Positions 25,976 through 33,095 of a stretch of 35,638 bases of DNA are shown piece by piece (the stretch's first letter is position 1; every line of letters starts with the position of its first letter). The translations under genes and the position numbers were made by a program. The notes below the pieces were generated by a model. That model was not told the DNA's origin, made no database searches, and saw nothing but the letters and a program-made list of their open reading frames with translations. This stretch comes from Pirellulales bacterium (GTDB lineage: Bacteria; Planctomycetota; Planctomycetia; Pirellulales; JAEUIK01): contig JAIESQ010000155.1 in assembly GCA_019745975.1 (NCBI GenBank), forward strand, positions 1-35,638. Reading direction: 5' to 3'.

Positions 25976-27223
25976 ATGCATGCAATCCTGATTTCGATCG
26001 GCAGCCTGGGAGATACGCTCCCGTTTTTGGCGATCGGCAAGACGCTCGCCGGCCGCGGTCATCGCGTGACGATGGTCGCCAACGCCCATTACCGCGAGCT
26101 CATCGAGCGCGCCGGCGTCGGCTTCGTTGAGAATCTAACCGAAGAGGATTACAACGACTTTCTTATGGGCCAGTCGGACTGGTCCGGGCTGCGGGCCCTC
26201 AAGGAGATGGGGGAGCTCGTCAAGGAGCAGCTCGAGAAGATCTACGAGATCGTGCGTGATCAGTACGTCGCCGGCGAAACCGTGGTGGCGGCGCAGGGCT
26301 ACGCGTTCGGAGCACGCGTGGCGCAGGAGAAGCTCGGAGTGCCGCTGGCGACCGTGCATCTGCAGCCGATGTGGTTTCGCAGCATTTACGATCCGCCGGG
26401 GCTGCCCAATTGGATTCCGCGCTGGCTTCCCAAGGGGCTCGACCGCTTCGTCGACTGGGTCATCGATCTGGGGGTTGGCCCGATCACGAACGAATTCCGC
26501 ACCAGCCTGGGCTTGCCGACGGTGGGCCGCCTGATGAAGGGCTGGTGGAACTCGCCGCAGCGCGTGTTGGGGTTGTTCCCCGATTGGTTCAATCCGCCGC
26601 AGCCCGACTGGCCCACGCAGACGGTGTTGACAGGCTTTCCGGTCGACTATGCGACTCCGGCGTCCCCCAGCGCGGAGCTGGACGAATATCTGGCCGCGGG
26701 CGATGCGCCGATCGTGTTCATTCAGAGTTCGGTGATGCGCGAGGCGCAGGAGTTCTTCGAGGCGTCGGTCGAGGCCGTGCGCCGGCTCGGTCGCCGGGCA
26801 GTGCTGCTGACGCCTCATCCCGAACAGTTGCCGCCGCGGTTGCCCCCGGGGGTGAAGCACTTCAACTTCGTGCCGCTCGAGCAGTTGCTGCCGCGCTCCG
26901 CGGTGTTCGTGCATCATGGTGGCATCGGCACGATCGGCCACTCGCTCGCGGCCGGCGTGCCGCAGCTCGTGGTGCCGATGATCTACGATCAGCCCGACAA
27001 CTCGCAGCGGCTCGAGCGGCTCGAAGTATCGACGCATCTCTGGCCGCGGAAATACAAGGCGCGGCGCGTTGCCGAGAAGCTGCGATATCTGCTGGAGACG
27101 CCCGAGGTGGCCGCCCACAGCCACGAGTTCGCGGCGCGGATCGCCAAGACCCGCCCGCTGGAAGCGGCCGCCGACCAGCTCGAGGCCTTGCAAGGAACCG
27201 ACGCCGCCGCCAAAGTAGCCTGA
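25976..27223 (+). CDS. GT1-family (UGT/MGT-like) glycosyltransferase, second paralogue
   Basis: The protein has 415 aa from the ATG at 25976. The N-terminus reads ISIGSLGDTLPF and the donor site HHGGIGTIGHSLAAGVPQL from His313, followed by YDQPDNS. It is collinear with the enzyme at 6317-7567; shared blocks include AAQGYAFGARVAQE versus AGQGYAFGARIAQE, and the segment KGWWNSP versus KHWWNSP. One copy on each side of the synthase suggests a duplication and two successive sugar additions to the same lipid, although use of different acceptors is equally possible. It lies 39 nt after the second permease, in the synthase/exporter direction. Confidence 0.92.
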   Translation: MHAILISIGSLGDTLPFLAIGKTLAGRGHRVTMVANAHYRELIERAGVGFVENLTEEDYNDFLMGQSDWSGLRALKEMGELVKEQLEKIYEIVRDQYVAGETVVAAQGYAFGARVAQEKLGVPLATVHLQPMWFRSIYDPPGLPNWIPRWLPKGLDRFVDWVIDLGVGPITNEFRTSLGLPTVGRLMKGWWNSPQRVLGLFPDWFNPPQPDWPTQTVLTGFPVDYATPASPSAELDEYLAAGDAPIVFIQSSVMREAQEFFEASVEAVRRLGRRAVLLTPHPEQLPPRLPPGVKHFNFVPLEQLLPRSAVFVHHGGIGTIGHSLAAGVPQLVVPMIYDQPDNSQRLERLEVSTHLWPRKYKARRVAEKLRYLLETPEVAAHSHEFAARIAKTRPLEAAADQLEALQGTDAAAKVA

Positions 27224-27264
27224 CCTTTCTGGTTTGTAGCGCAAGACACGGAACCCTGCTCGAC

Positions 27265-28092
27265 GTGACCAGCAGCACCAAGATCGACGTCACCACGCTG
27301 GGCACGGTCCAAGAGACGCTGCTGATTCCGCTGTGGGCGCGGGCGCGCGAGTCGCGCGAGCCGAACCCGATCCTGTGCGATCCCAAAGCCGCTGAGATCG
27401 TCGCCTCGCTCGACTACGACTTTGCGCGTTTCGAGCAGGAAACCAAGCTCACGCAGGTCGTCGCCTGCGTGCTGGCCACGATCTTCGACCGCTGGACTCG
27501 CAAATTTCTCGACGAGCATCCCGACGGAACGATCGTCGAGATCGGCGCCGGGCTCGACACGCGCTACGAGCGGCTCGACAACGGCCGCGCGCGCTGGTTC
27601 GAGCTCGATCTGCCCGACGCGATCGCGGTCCGCCGCCAGTTCTTCGACGAAACTATTCGCCGACAGTTCGTGGCGATGTCGGCGCTCGAGCCGGCCTGGA
27701 CCGAGATGGTCGCGGAGGCGTCAGCCGGTGGGCCCGTGCTGATCCTGGCCGAGGCGGTCTTGCTTTACTTCGAGGAAGCTGACGTTCGCCGGCTGTTCGC
27801 GCTCATCGCCGATCGCTTTCCGGGGGCCTTGGTGGCCTTCGACACCTGCGGCCGACTGGCACAGCGCAACAGTCGCAAGCTCGAGGCGGTGCGGCTCACG
27901 GGCGCCGAATTCCGCTGGGGGATCGACGACGTTCACGAAATCGAGCACTGGGACCCGCGGTTCCACGTGCTCGAAGTCGATTCGGTGATGAACCACTACC
28001 GCCAGCGATTTGGCTGGGGGCTGCGGGCCCTCACCACGGTGCTGCCGGTGACGCGGCGGCTGTTCACGGTGAACCTGTGCCGGTTCGGCTGA
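27265..28092 (+). CDS. LCMT/TcmP-type SAM-dependent methyltransferase
   Basis: The protein has 275 aa from the GTG at 27265; the frame is open far upstream, but there it overlaps the glycosyltransferase. Residues near 90 contain VEIGAGLDTRYERL, the SAM-binding motif of the leucine-carboxyl-methyltransferase/PPM family, which includes TcmP-like polyketide O-methyltransferases. ELDLPDAIAVRRQFF is the family motif II, with the acidic residue that binds ribose, and LAEAVLLYFEEADVRRLF is the typical motif after it. It is the last gene of the rightward cluster, 41 nt after the glycosyltransferase. It may methylate a carboxyl or hydroxyl of the lipid or its sugar, which is inference from context. 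Confidence 0.85.
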   Translation: MTSSTKIDVTTLGTVQETLLIPLWARARESREPNPILCDPKAAEIVASLDYDFARFEQETKLTQVVACVLATIFDRWTRKFLDEHPDGTIVEIGAGLDTRYERLDNGRARWFELDLPDAIAVRRQFFDETIRRQFVAMSALEPAWTEMVAEASAGGPVLILAEAVLLYFEEADVRRLFALIADRFPGALVAFDTCGRLAQRNSRKLEAVRLTGAEFRWGIDDVHEIEHWDPRFHVLEVDSVMNHYRQRFGWGLRALTTVLPVTRRLFTVNLCRFG

Positions 28093-28113
28093 ACTAACGG
28101 CGACCAGCGCGCG

Positions 28114-29682
28114 TCACTCTTGGATGCCGTACTCGCGGCAGAGCTTTTTGCTCAGCGGTTCGGGCTCGCCGATGATGCGAGACTCGGCAACGTTCTCGAC
28201 GGCGGTCTCGGCGGCCGTCTCGGCGTCTGACAGCTCGTGACTCGTCGGCACGACCATCGATAGCGATTGCGGCGGCCCTTCGCCGGCGCGTGGCACCTCG
28301 TCGGTGTACGGCTTCAAAGGCGGAAAACGCCACGGACTGTGGTAGTCGGTCATCAGCTCGGCCGAGTACAAGCCCGGCCAGTGATACGTGTACAGCGGCG
28401 GCACGGGGAACTTGTAGCTGCCGTTGCAATTGCAGTTGTTCCAACTTTCTTGATTGCAGCAGGCGCAGCATTTGGCTTTGCACTCGTCGAGTTTGTCGTT
28501 GAGCGCCAGGAGCGGCCGGCGGCGCGGGCACTCGGTGCAGCAGTCGTCGCACGAGTCGTCGCCGCACTCGGCGCACTCCGATGTCGTCGATTGCGCCAGG
28601 CCGGTCGTGGAGTCGGCCGCGTCAGGGTTGGGAATTTCGGCTTCGGTCGCTGGGACATCGCGAATCACGGTCCCCTCGAAACCCGCGGCTTGCTGCACGG
28701 CTCCAAAGCCCGGGCGCGATTGGGCAGCCAAGTCCGCGGCCGGCTGCACGTCGGCGCGACCCAGGCGAAACGCGCTGCGCAACCGCGCCGCTCGCAAGCC
28801 CAGTAGCCCTTGGCGCTCGGCCAACGGCGTGGGGGTGGCCGCGATCGGTTCGCGCGGGCTGGGCACCGTGGCTAATGAAGCCGGAGCACGATGGATCGCG
28901 GGTTGACTCATGGTCGCGGGTCGGTACTTGGCGGCGCGTTGACTCATGGCGACCGGTTCGCGCATGGCCGCGGGTTGACTCATGGCGACCGGTTGGCGCA
29001 TGGCGGCAGGTCGACTCATCGCGGTGGGTCGATTCATCGGACGCGCGGGCTGCATTGACCGCGTTGCAAGTGGCGGCGCGTGCGTACGCGGCGAGGCGAC
29101 CGCCACAGCGACGGCAAGTTTCGCGCTGTTGCCGGCCGAACCGTTTGTCGGCGCGGCCAGCGCCGGCATTGTGTCCGCGTCAGGCGTCAATGTGTCGCTG
29201 CCCAACACCTGGGCAATCGTGGACTCGGGGCTCGGCGCTTCGCTCGGAGGCACGGTCCCCTCGGTTGGATTCGGCTCGATCGGGGCGACCTTGAGTTCAA
29301 TCGCGGCCGCCGGCGCGTGGCCCGACGCGCGGGCGGTCGATCGGTTCGGCTGGCGAAGCGAAGCGCGTGCCGATCGCCGCCAACCGTTGGCCACGGCCTG
29401 ACTGAGCGCCGGTTCGACGGGCCCTTGCGGGCTTGCGAAGCGGTCGTCTCGAGTGGCGGCCGCCTGCCATTGATCGGCGGTGCGGCCTGAGGTCGGACGC
29501 GTCGAGGCACGCGGCGTGCGCCGCCCCGCGGGCGTGGCCATCGATCCTGCAGCCGAAGGGGACGAGAGCGCCGGACCGGTGGCAGCGTCGGGCGCGGCGG
29601 CGCGAACGGTTAACGCGCCCGTGCGCGCGGCGAACAGGACGACGGTTATCCACGGGCCGAGACGGCGGAAAACTTTGCGCAT
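28114..29682 (-). CDS. Secreted low-complexity, cysteine-rich protein
   Basis: The protein has 522 aa from the ATG at 29682, chosen because AAGGAGGGG lies just upstream. A signal peptide covers about residues 1-29. A long disordered Ala/Pro/Ser/Thr part contains a degenerate repeat with units like AMSQPAAMREPV. Near residues 380-435 there are 13 cysteines in about 55 residues (ECGDDSCDDCCTEC, then KAKCCACC and NNCNCNG). A compact aromatic segment follows (YHWPGLYSAELMTDYHSPW), then a charged C-terminus. The cysteines could form disulfides or bind metal. It is convergent with the methyltransferase, 21 nt apart. No family with a known function is recognised; the style is typical of planctomycete exported proteins. 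Confidence 0.75.
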   Translation of the reverse strand: MRKVFRRLGPWITVVLFAARTGALTVRAAAPDAATGPALSSPSAAGSMATPAGRRTPRASTRPTSGRTADQWQAAATRDDRFASPQGPVEPALSQAVANGWRRSARASLRQPNRSTARASGHAPAAAIELKVAPIEPNPTEGTVPPSEAPSPESTIAQVLGSDTLTPDADTMPALAAPTNGSAGNSAKLAVAVAVASPRTHAPPLATRSMQPARPMNRPTAMSRPAAMRQPVAMSQPAAMREPVAMSQRAAKYRPATMSQPAIHRAPASLATVPSPREPIAATPTPLAERQGLLGLRAARLRSAFRLGRADVQPAADLAAQSRPGFGAVQQAAGFEGTVIRDVPATEAEIPNPDAADSTTGLAQSTTSECAECGDDSCDDCCTECPRRRPLLALNDKLDECKAKCCACCNQESWNNCNCNGSYKFPVPPLYTYHWPGLYSAELMTDYHSPWRFPPLKPYTDEVPRAGEGPPQSLSMVVPTSHELSDAETAAETAVENVAESRIIGEPEPLSKKLCREYGIQE

Positions 29683-29996
29683 CTTCCCCTCCTTGAGGGC
29701 GGGCAATTCAGGCGGGTTTATTGGCGGGACGCGGACGCACTGGGGGCATCCGCGCAGGCATGCGGTGTACGTGTTATCAATGGCATCATCGGCACGCCAG
29801 GCACCCATTCCGCAGCCAGAAAAGGCGCCGCAGTCGCGACCTCTGCTAGCGAACGCCCCGGCGCTGGCGTCGGTTGGGGAACGGGCGGGCCGCGCCTCTG
29901 CGATCTCGCGTTCTCGTTTCCCCAGGTTGTTCCTTCTCGGCGGCAGTTGCCGCAGCCGGTCACAGTCCCCCCTCCCAGAATAAGTTTGCCCGGGAA

Positions 29997-30124
29997 TTTG
30001 CGCCCAATGCGTCCAAAGGGGTTGTTACAAGCAGTTAACTCCTTTCGTTGACCAGAGTTGTTTTTGGACGCAAATCGCCGGGCACGTGCGTCCAACTTGC
30101 GTCCAAAGGAAGTTTTGCGTCCAA
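29997..30124. repeat. Cluster of TGCGTCCAA iterons
   Basis: There are five exact copies of TGCGTCCAA: 30008, 30087, 30098 and 30116 on the + strand, and one inverted at 30064-30072. A degenerate TTTGCGCCCAA lies at 29997-30007. The flanks are often AAA. This looks like a multi-site protein-binding array or the remains of one. Confidence 0.65.
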
Positions 30125-30139
30125 GACTCGTCAGCAATC

Positions 30140-30170
30140 GTTAGCCGCGGAGCTTGCTCCGCGCGCTAGC
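30140..30170 (-). repeat. 31-nt intergenic hairpin repeat, copy B
   Basis: Exact reverse complement of 2318-2348 over all 31 bases. It directly follows the TGCGTCCAA cluster. Confidence 0.8.
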
Positions 30171-30221
30171 AAGCACGACGCGACATCGAAACTCGCGCAG
30201 GGGTGGCGCGACGTCGCACGA

Positions 30222-30252
30222 GCTGGCGCGCGGGATAAATCCCGCGGCTAAC
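30222..30252 (+). repeat. 31-nt intergenic hairpin repeat, variant copy C
   Basis: The ends match copy A, but the middle reads CGCGGGAT-AA-ATCCCGCG instead of CGCGGAGC-AA-GCTCCGCG. Changes in one arm are matched in the other, so the hairpin is kept. Confidence 0.75.
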
Positions 30253-30490
30253 AAGGTGATCGCGGCAGCAACTCGCGCAAGCGCGCACCACGGACGCAGC
30301 TCTTCGCTCCGACTCTGACAAACGACGCGTTGCGTCGCGAAGTCCCTGGGCGAGACGCGTGTGCGAGGCTGCAGGCTCCAGACCGCAGACTTGCAGGTCG
30401 ATGTCGCGAGTTGTGTGGTCGGCGCGCAGGCTGACGCGCGAGGTTACTCGTGTTGTGGATAGTTTTCAGAGTTCAGGGAATGATCGCAGG

Positions 30491-30515
30491 CATGCCCACG
30501 ACGAGCGTGGGCATG
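30491..30515. repeat. Hairpin CATGCCCACG-N5-CGTGGGCATG
   Basis: Perfect 10-bp arms with the 5-nt loop ACGAG. It lies in noncoding DNA with no gene end close by, so it is more likely a dispersed repeat than a terminator. Confidence 0.6.
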
Positions 30516-30571
30516 GCACCCGCGCGGACGCTGGACGCGGCCGTGCCATAGGCTTCCAACCCATGTGACAT

Positions 30572-30590
30572 CACGGCCCGGATGGCCGTG
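30572..30590. repeat. Hairpin CACGGCC-N5-GGCCGTG
   Basis: Perfect 7-bp arms with the loop CGGAT, in the same noncoding region. Confidence 0.5.
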
Positions 30591-30682
30591 CCATGGCACG
30601 TTGGTCGCGGACGGCGTTCCGTAGCCATTCGGGGTGGCGGCTCGTTCATCCTAGCAACCGGTGGCCAATTGTCAAGACTAGT

Positions 30683-30714
30683 ATGACCATTTTTACTAAC
30701 ATTATTTTGGTCAT
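30683..30714. promoter_or_regulatory. AT-rich inverted repeat ATGACCA-N18-TGGTCAT
   Basis: Seven-base arms flank an 18-nt AT-rich centre (TTTTTACTAACATTATTT), the most AT-rich spot in the region. It resembles a promoter or operator core, or a relic of one, but no gene starts next to it. Confidence 0.35.
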
Positions 30715-30750
30715 AACGCAGCCCACGCAACCCGGACGGGGGCCATGAAC

Positions 30751-30765
30751 GACCCTATCAGGGTC
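30751..30765. repeat. Hairpin GACCCT-ATC-AGGGTC
   Basis: Six-base perfect arms with a 3-nt loop. It is the first of three hairpins spaced about 25-40 nt apart. Confidence 0.45.
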
Positions 30766-30789
30766 GGGGATCGATTTGCGGACCGTGTA

Positions 30790-30809
30790 CCGAGGCCTTA
30801 CGGCCTCGG
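30790..30809. repeat. Hairpin CCGAGGCC-TTAC-GGCCTCGG
   Basis: Eight-base perfect arms with a 4-nt loop; the middle member of the three-hairpin row. Confidence 0.6.
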
Positions 30810-30818
30810 CTGACAGAA

Positions 30819-30835
30819 CCGGCCCTTCAGGCCGG
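30819..30835. repeat. Hairpin CCGGCC-CTTCA-GGCCGG
   Basis: Six-base perfect arms with a 5-nt loop; the last of the row. Its stem resembles the first stem of the 49-nt repeats in the exb operon. Confidence 0.5.
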
Positions 30836-31117
30836 CGATCGCTCGTGCGTCTCACGCGTTGCGGCTGGGGAACATGTCGCCGTGGGGCGCTGGCTTGGCG
30901 GTGAACGAGCCGGGCGTCATGATGACGGCCAGGCGCGACCTTGGAATTGATCCCCGTCCCCTTTGATTCTCCCATGCGCATTGCAGCGCCCGGTATCCCT
31001 TTTTCCAAATCGGCTGTCGACGATTGGCGTTCCGAGACATCGTGATTTCATCGCCAGCGGTCGACGTTGGCTCTGCTCGGTCGTGTCATTGCGAGTATTG
31101 CGGACCTGGTGACCAAT

Positions 31118-32245
31118 TCACCGCGGCCGGATTCGACGGCGGGACGACCCATGGGCTGAGCTAGCTGCCACGGACTGCCCCTCGCCGTTGAGTTCGAGCG
31201 CCGCACCAAGCTGTTCCTGCACCATCCGCCGCAGCTCGACCGGCTTCACGACTCTCGCCCGCCCAGCCCAACCCAGATACCACCACAGGATCTCGTCGAG
31301 CCCGTCGACCCGAAACGATAGCGTCACGCTCCCGTCGGCGTGCTTCTTGGCTCGTTGCGTGCTGTGCCAACGTGTCTCGATGATGAGCGGAGCGGCCTCA
31401 GGCGTGACCAGGACTTCGACATCGTAGGTGGCGCCACCGCGGAAGACACCCCAGGCGTTACCGAGGTACGCCTGCAAGTCGAATCCCTCGACCTTCTCGG
31501 CCGATGCATCGAGCTTCGCCAGCGACGCAAACCTGGCCACGCGGTAGATGTGCGGCGCGCTGAGCCCGTGTTCACGGGCGATCAGATACCAGGCCTGCTG
31601 TGCCAAGCACAAGCGGTAGGGATGCAGGGTCAGCGCGAGCGGCTTTGTCTTGTAGGGACTAGCATAGAGGCCGCGCAGTTGCTTGCGTTCGAGCAAGGCC
31701 CACTGCACCGTCTGCACAATCTCCTGGTGCCGGCTGTGATCGGCTAGCTTCAAGTCGAGAACAGCCAAGAGCTGCTCCGCGTCGTTAATCAGCCGCCCGA
31801 CCTCGGCCGACGAAGTGGCCGCCAGCTTGCGGGTTATTGGCTTGCCGCCAGCGTTGATCCGCAGGCCCGGAGCTGCCGCAACCAAGCCCGCGGTCGCCTG
31901 TCCGACCACCTCCTCGGCGGTCGGGTTCAATACCGGAAACTGCCAGCCTGGCCGTACGCGGTAGCACGCTTCCAGGTCATCGAAGTACCAGGGGATCCCA
32001 GCGACTTCGAGAACCTGCAGGTCGCGATAGATGGTGCGCTCCGAGCAGGCGAGTTCGGCCGCCAGGTCACTGGCCGTCCAGCGTCCCCGTCCCTGCACCA
32101 GCTGCAAGACTCGCAGCACCCGAGCCAGACGTTCGTTTTGCCGGAGGCGGCGATCAGCATCGGCGCGCTGGCCTGCGCCCAGCAGCTTTGGCGCTTTGGG
32201 CTTCGCCGAACGCGAGTCACCCACGGAGTCGAGTTCAATGGCCAT
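31118..32245 (-). CDS. WYL-domain transcriptional regulator (HTH-WYL)
   Basis: The protein has 375 aa from the ATG at 32245, which has an AGGGG upstream; a TTG at 32296 would add 17 basic residues. The winged HTH (about 38-100) contains CSERTIYRDLQVLEVAGIP, the recognition-helix pattern of DeoR/YafY-type regulators. The WYL domain (about 185-260) includes LHPYRLCLAQQAWYLIARE, with the name-giving Trp-Tyr-Leu. A C-terminal extension (about 280-350) has RVDGLDEILWWYLGWAGRA. WYL domains sense nucleic-acid or nucleotide ligands. The composite element at 32327-32360 lies directly upstream, suggesting autoregulation shared with the neighbouring genes. Confidence 0.9.
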   Translation of the reverse strand: MAIELDSVGDSRSAKPKAPKLLGAGQRADADRRLRQNERLARVLRVLQLVQGRGRWTASDLAAELACSERTIYRDLQVLEVAGIPWYFDDLEACYRVRPGWQFPVLNPTAEEVVGQATAGLVAAAPGLRINAGGKPITRKLAATSSAEVGRLINDAEQLLAVLDLKLADHSRHQEIVQTVQWALLERKQLRGLYASPYKTKPLALTLHPYRLCLAQQAWYLIAREHGLSAPHIYRVARFASLAKLDASAEKVEGFDLQAYLGNAWGVFRGGATYDVEVLVTPEAAPLIIETRWHSTQRAKKHADGSVTLSFRVDGLDEILWWYLGWAGRARVVKPVELRRMVQEQLGAALELNGEGQSVAASSAHGSSRRRIRPR

Positions 32246-32326
32246 CGAGCTTGCCCCTTCAACTCGGCGACGGCGCGCTCCGCCGACCGTCGCCAAGCGA
32301 AATCAGGTCCCTGCTCCGCCCGCACC

Positions 32327-32360
32327 AGAGTAGCCGCATCCACTGACAACAGTGGGTCAG
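32327..32360 (-). promoter_or_regulatory. Shared composite element, copy 1 (upstream of WYL gene)
   Basis: On the minus strand, CTGACCCACTGTTGTCAG is followed after 10 nt by TACTCT, 81 nt before the ATG at 32245. It matches copies 2 and 3 in sequence and in spacing. Confidence 0.6.
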
Positions 32361-32477
32361 CCAGGAGCTGTCGGATCGAACTTTTCGGCAAGAACTAAAT
32401 TAGCCGCTGTCATGCGCGAAGTCACGCGCCGCCGATGGTTTTCCCTGGGCGGCAGGCGACAGCGTAACTGAAGGCGC

Positions 32478-32774
32478 TCAAACGAGCTCGGTTGGGGTCA
32501 TGGCCGCCAGTCGCCACCCCTTGCGAACTCGGTAGCAACGCTCGCTCTCATCGAAGTGCACGGGTACCCCGGCGGCGGCCAGGACTTGCAAGTCGCGATA
32601 GACAGTTCGCTCCGAGCAGTCCTGTTTCGCGGCAAGCTCCCGAGCGTCTCGCCGACGTGGGCTTTGAATCAACAGCAGAAGCCTCAGCACCCGAGCCAGT
32701 CGCTCGGTCTGTCGAGACCGGCGTTCTGCGTCGGCGCGCTTTTGCGCGTTGGCCGATGGATTTCGAGGCCGCAT
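32478..32774 (-). CDS. HTH-only relative of the WYL regulator
   Basis: The protein has 98 aa from the ATG at 32774. Nearly the whole protein aligns with the HTH part of the WYL gene downstream: RADAERRSRQTERLARVLR versus RADADRRLRQNERLARVLR, and CSERTVYRDLQVLAAAGVP. It stops where the linker to the WYL domain begins, and the DNA after the stop does not encode WYL sequence. It is either a degraded duplicate or a stand-alone DNA-binding protein that competes with the full-length paralogue. It has its own copy of the shared upstream element 41 nt away, which favours expression. Confidence 0.7.
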   Translation of the reverse strand: MRPRNPSANAQKRADAERRSRQTERLARVLRLLLLIQSPRRRDARELAAKQDCSERTVYRDLQVLAAAGVPVHFDESERCYRVRKGWRLAAMTPTELV

Positions 32775-32815
32775 GAACTACCCCCGCTGAGCACACACTC
32801 GAGACGAGCAGCGGC

Positions 32816-32849
32816 AGTCTAGGGCAGGTCGCTGACAACGTTGGGTCAG
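32816..32849 (-). promoter_or_regulatory. Shared composite element, copy 2 (upstream of HTH-only gene)
   Basis: On the minus strand, CTGACCCAACGTTGTCAG is followed after 10 nt by TAGACT, 41 nt before the ATG at 32774. Confidence 0.6.
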
Positions 32850-32924
32850 TCGCTTTCGATTCTCTGGATCTGCGCCTGCTGGCTTCAGGCCGTCTAGGGG
32901 CGGACGAACATTTCTGGTTCTTCA

Positions 32925-32958
32925 CTGACCCACTGCTGTCGCGACCTCTGCGTAGCCT
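32925..32958 (+). promoter_or_regulatory. Shared composite element, copy 3 (upstream of SGNH gene)
   Basis: On the plus strand, CTGACCCACTGCTGTCGC is followed after 10 nt by TAGCCT. It points at the SGNH gene, 137 nt before its ATG, in the opposite direction to copies 1 and 2. Confidence 0.5.
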
Positions 32959-33001
32959 TGTCTTCGGTTCTTTGACGAACGACCGCAGTGCTGCGGCCAG
33001 A

Positions 33002-33030
33002 CGTTCGTGCACCCGCCAGGTACACGAACG
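33002..33030. promoter_or_regulatory. Inverted repeat CGTTCGTG-N13-CACGAACG
   Basis: Perfect 8-bp arms lie between the composite element and the start codon of the SGNH gene, in the probable 5' leader. It could be an operator or an mRNA hairpin. Confidence 0.4.
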
Positions 33031-33095
33031 GGGGGCGGGGGCTTCAGACCACTCTCGGCCGGCGTCGGAAACACCACATCAAAAAGGGGACAGTG

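Larger units (their letters stand above)
29683..31117. other. 1.4-kb noncoding region rich in hairpin repeats
   Basis: No convincing gene is seen. Frames across the region translate the repeats themselves (for example the 85-aa leftward frame ending near 30473) and have no Shine-Dalgarno or domain. The region carries the TGCGTCCAA cluster, two copies of the 31-nt repeat, and a run of six further hairpins, one of them AT-rich. Confidence 0.65.

Noticed and set aside
24185-26089. 634-aa leftward ORF opposite the permeases
   Set aside because: Antisense shadow of two clearly real permease genes, with His/Arg/Gln-rich composition typical of the complementary frame in GC-rich DNA.
26371-27264. 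Upstream extension of the methyltransferase frame
   Set aside because: Overlaps the glycosyltransferase and is Arg/Ala-rich shadow sequence; family similarity begins only after about 27265.
30473-30730. 85-aa leftward ORF in the repeat region
   Set aside because: The translation is only the hairpin repeats read through (HGTAIRAVMSHGLEAYG...). No Shine-Dalgarno and no domain.
30646-31040. Overlapping leftward ORFs of 120 and 62 aa, the shorter ending APHGDMFPSRNA
   Set aside because: Possible relic of a gene or repeat-borne sequence, but the frames cross hairpins, disagree with each other and show no recognisable domain.
29683-31117. CRISPR array or insertion sequence as source of the repeats
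   Set aside because: Repeats are unevenly spaced hairpins of different sequence without constant spacers, and no transposase ORF is present.
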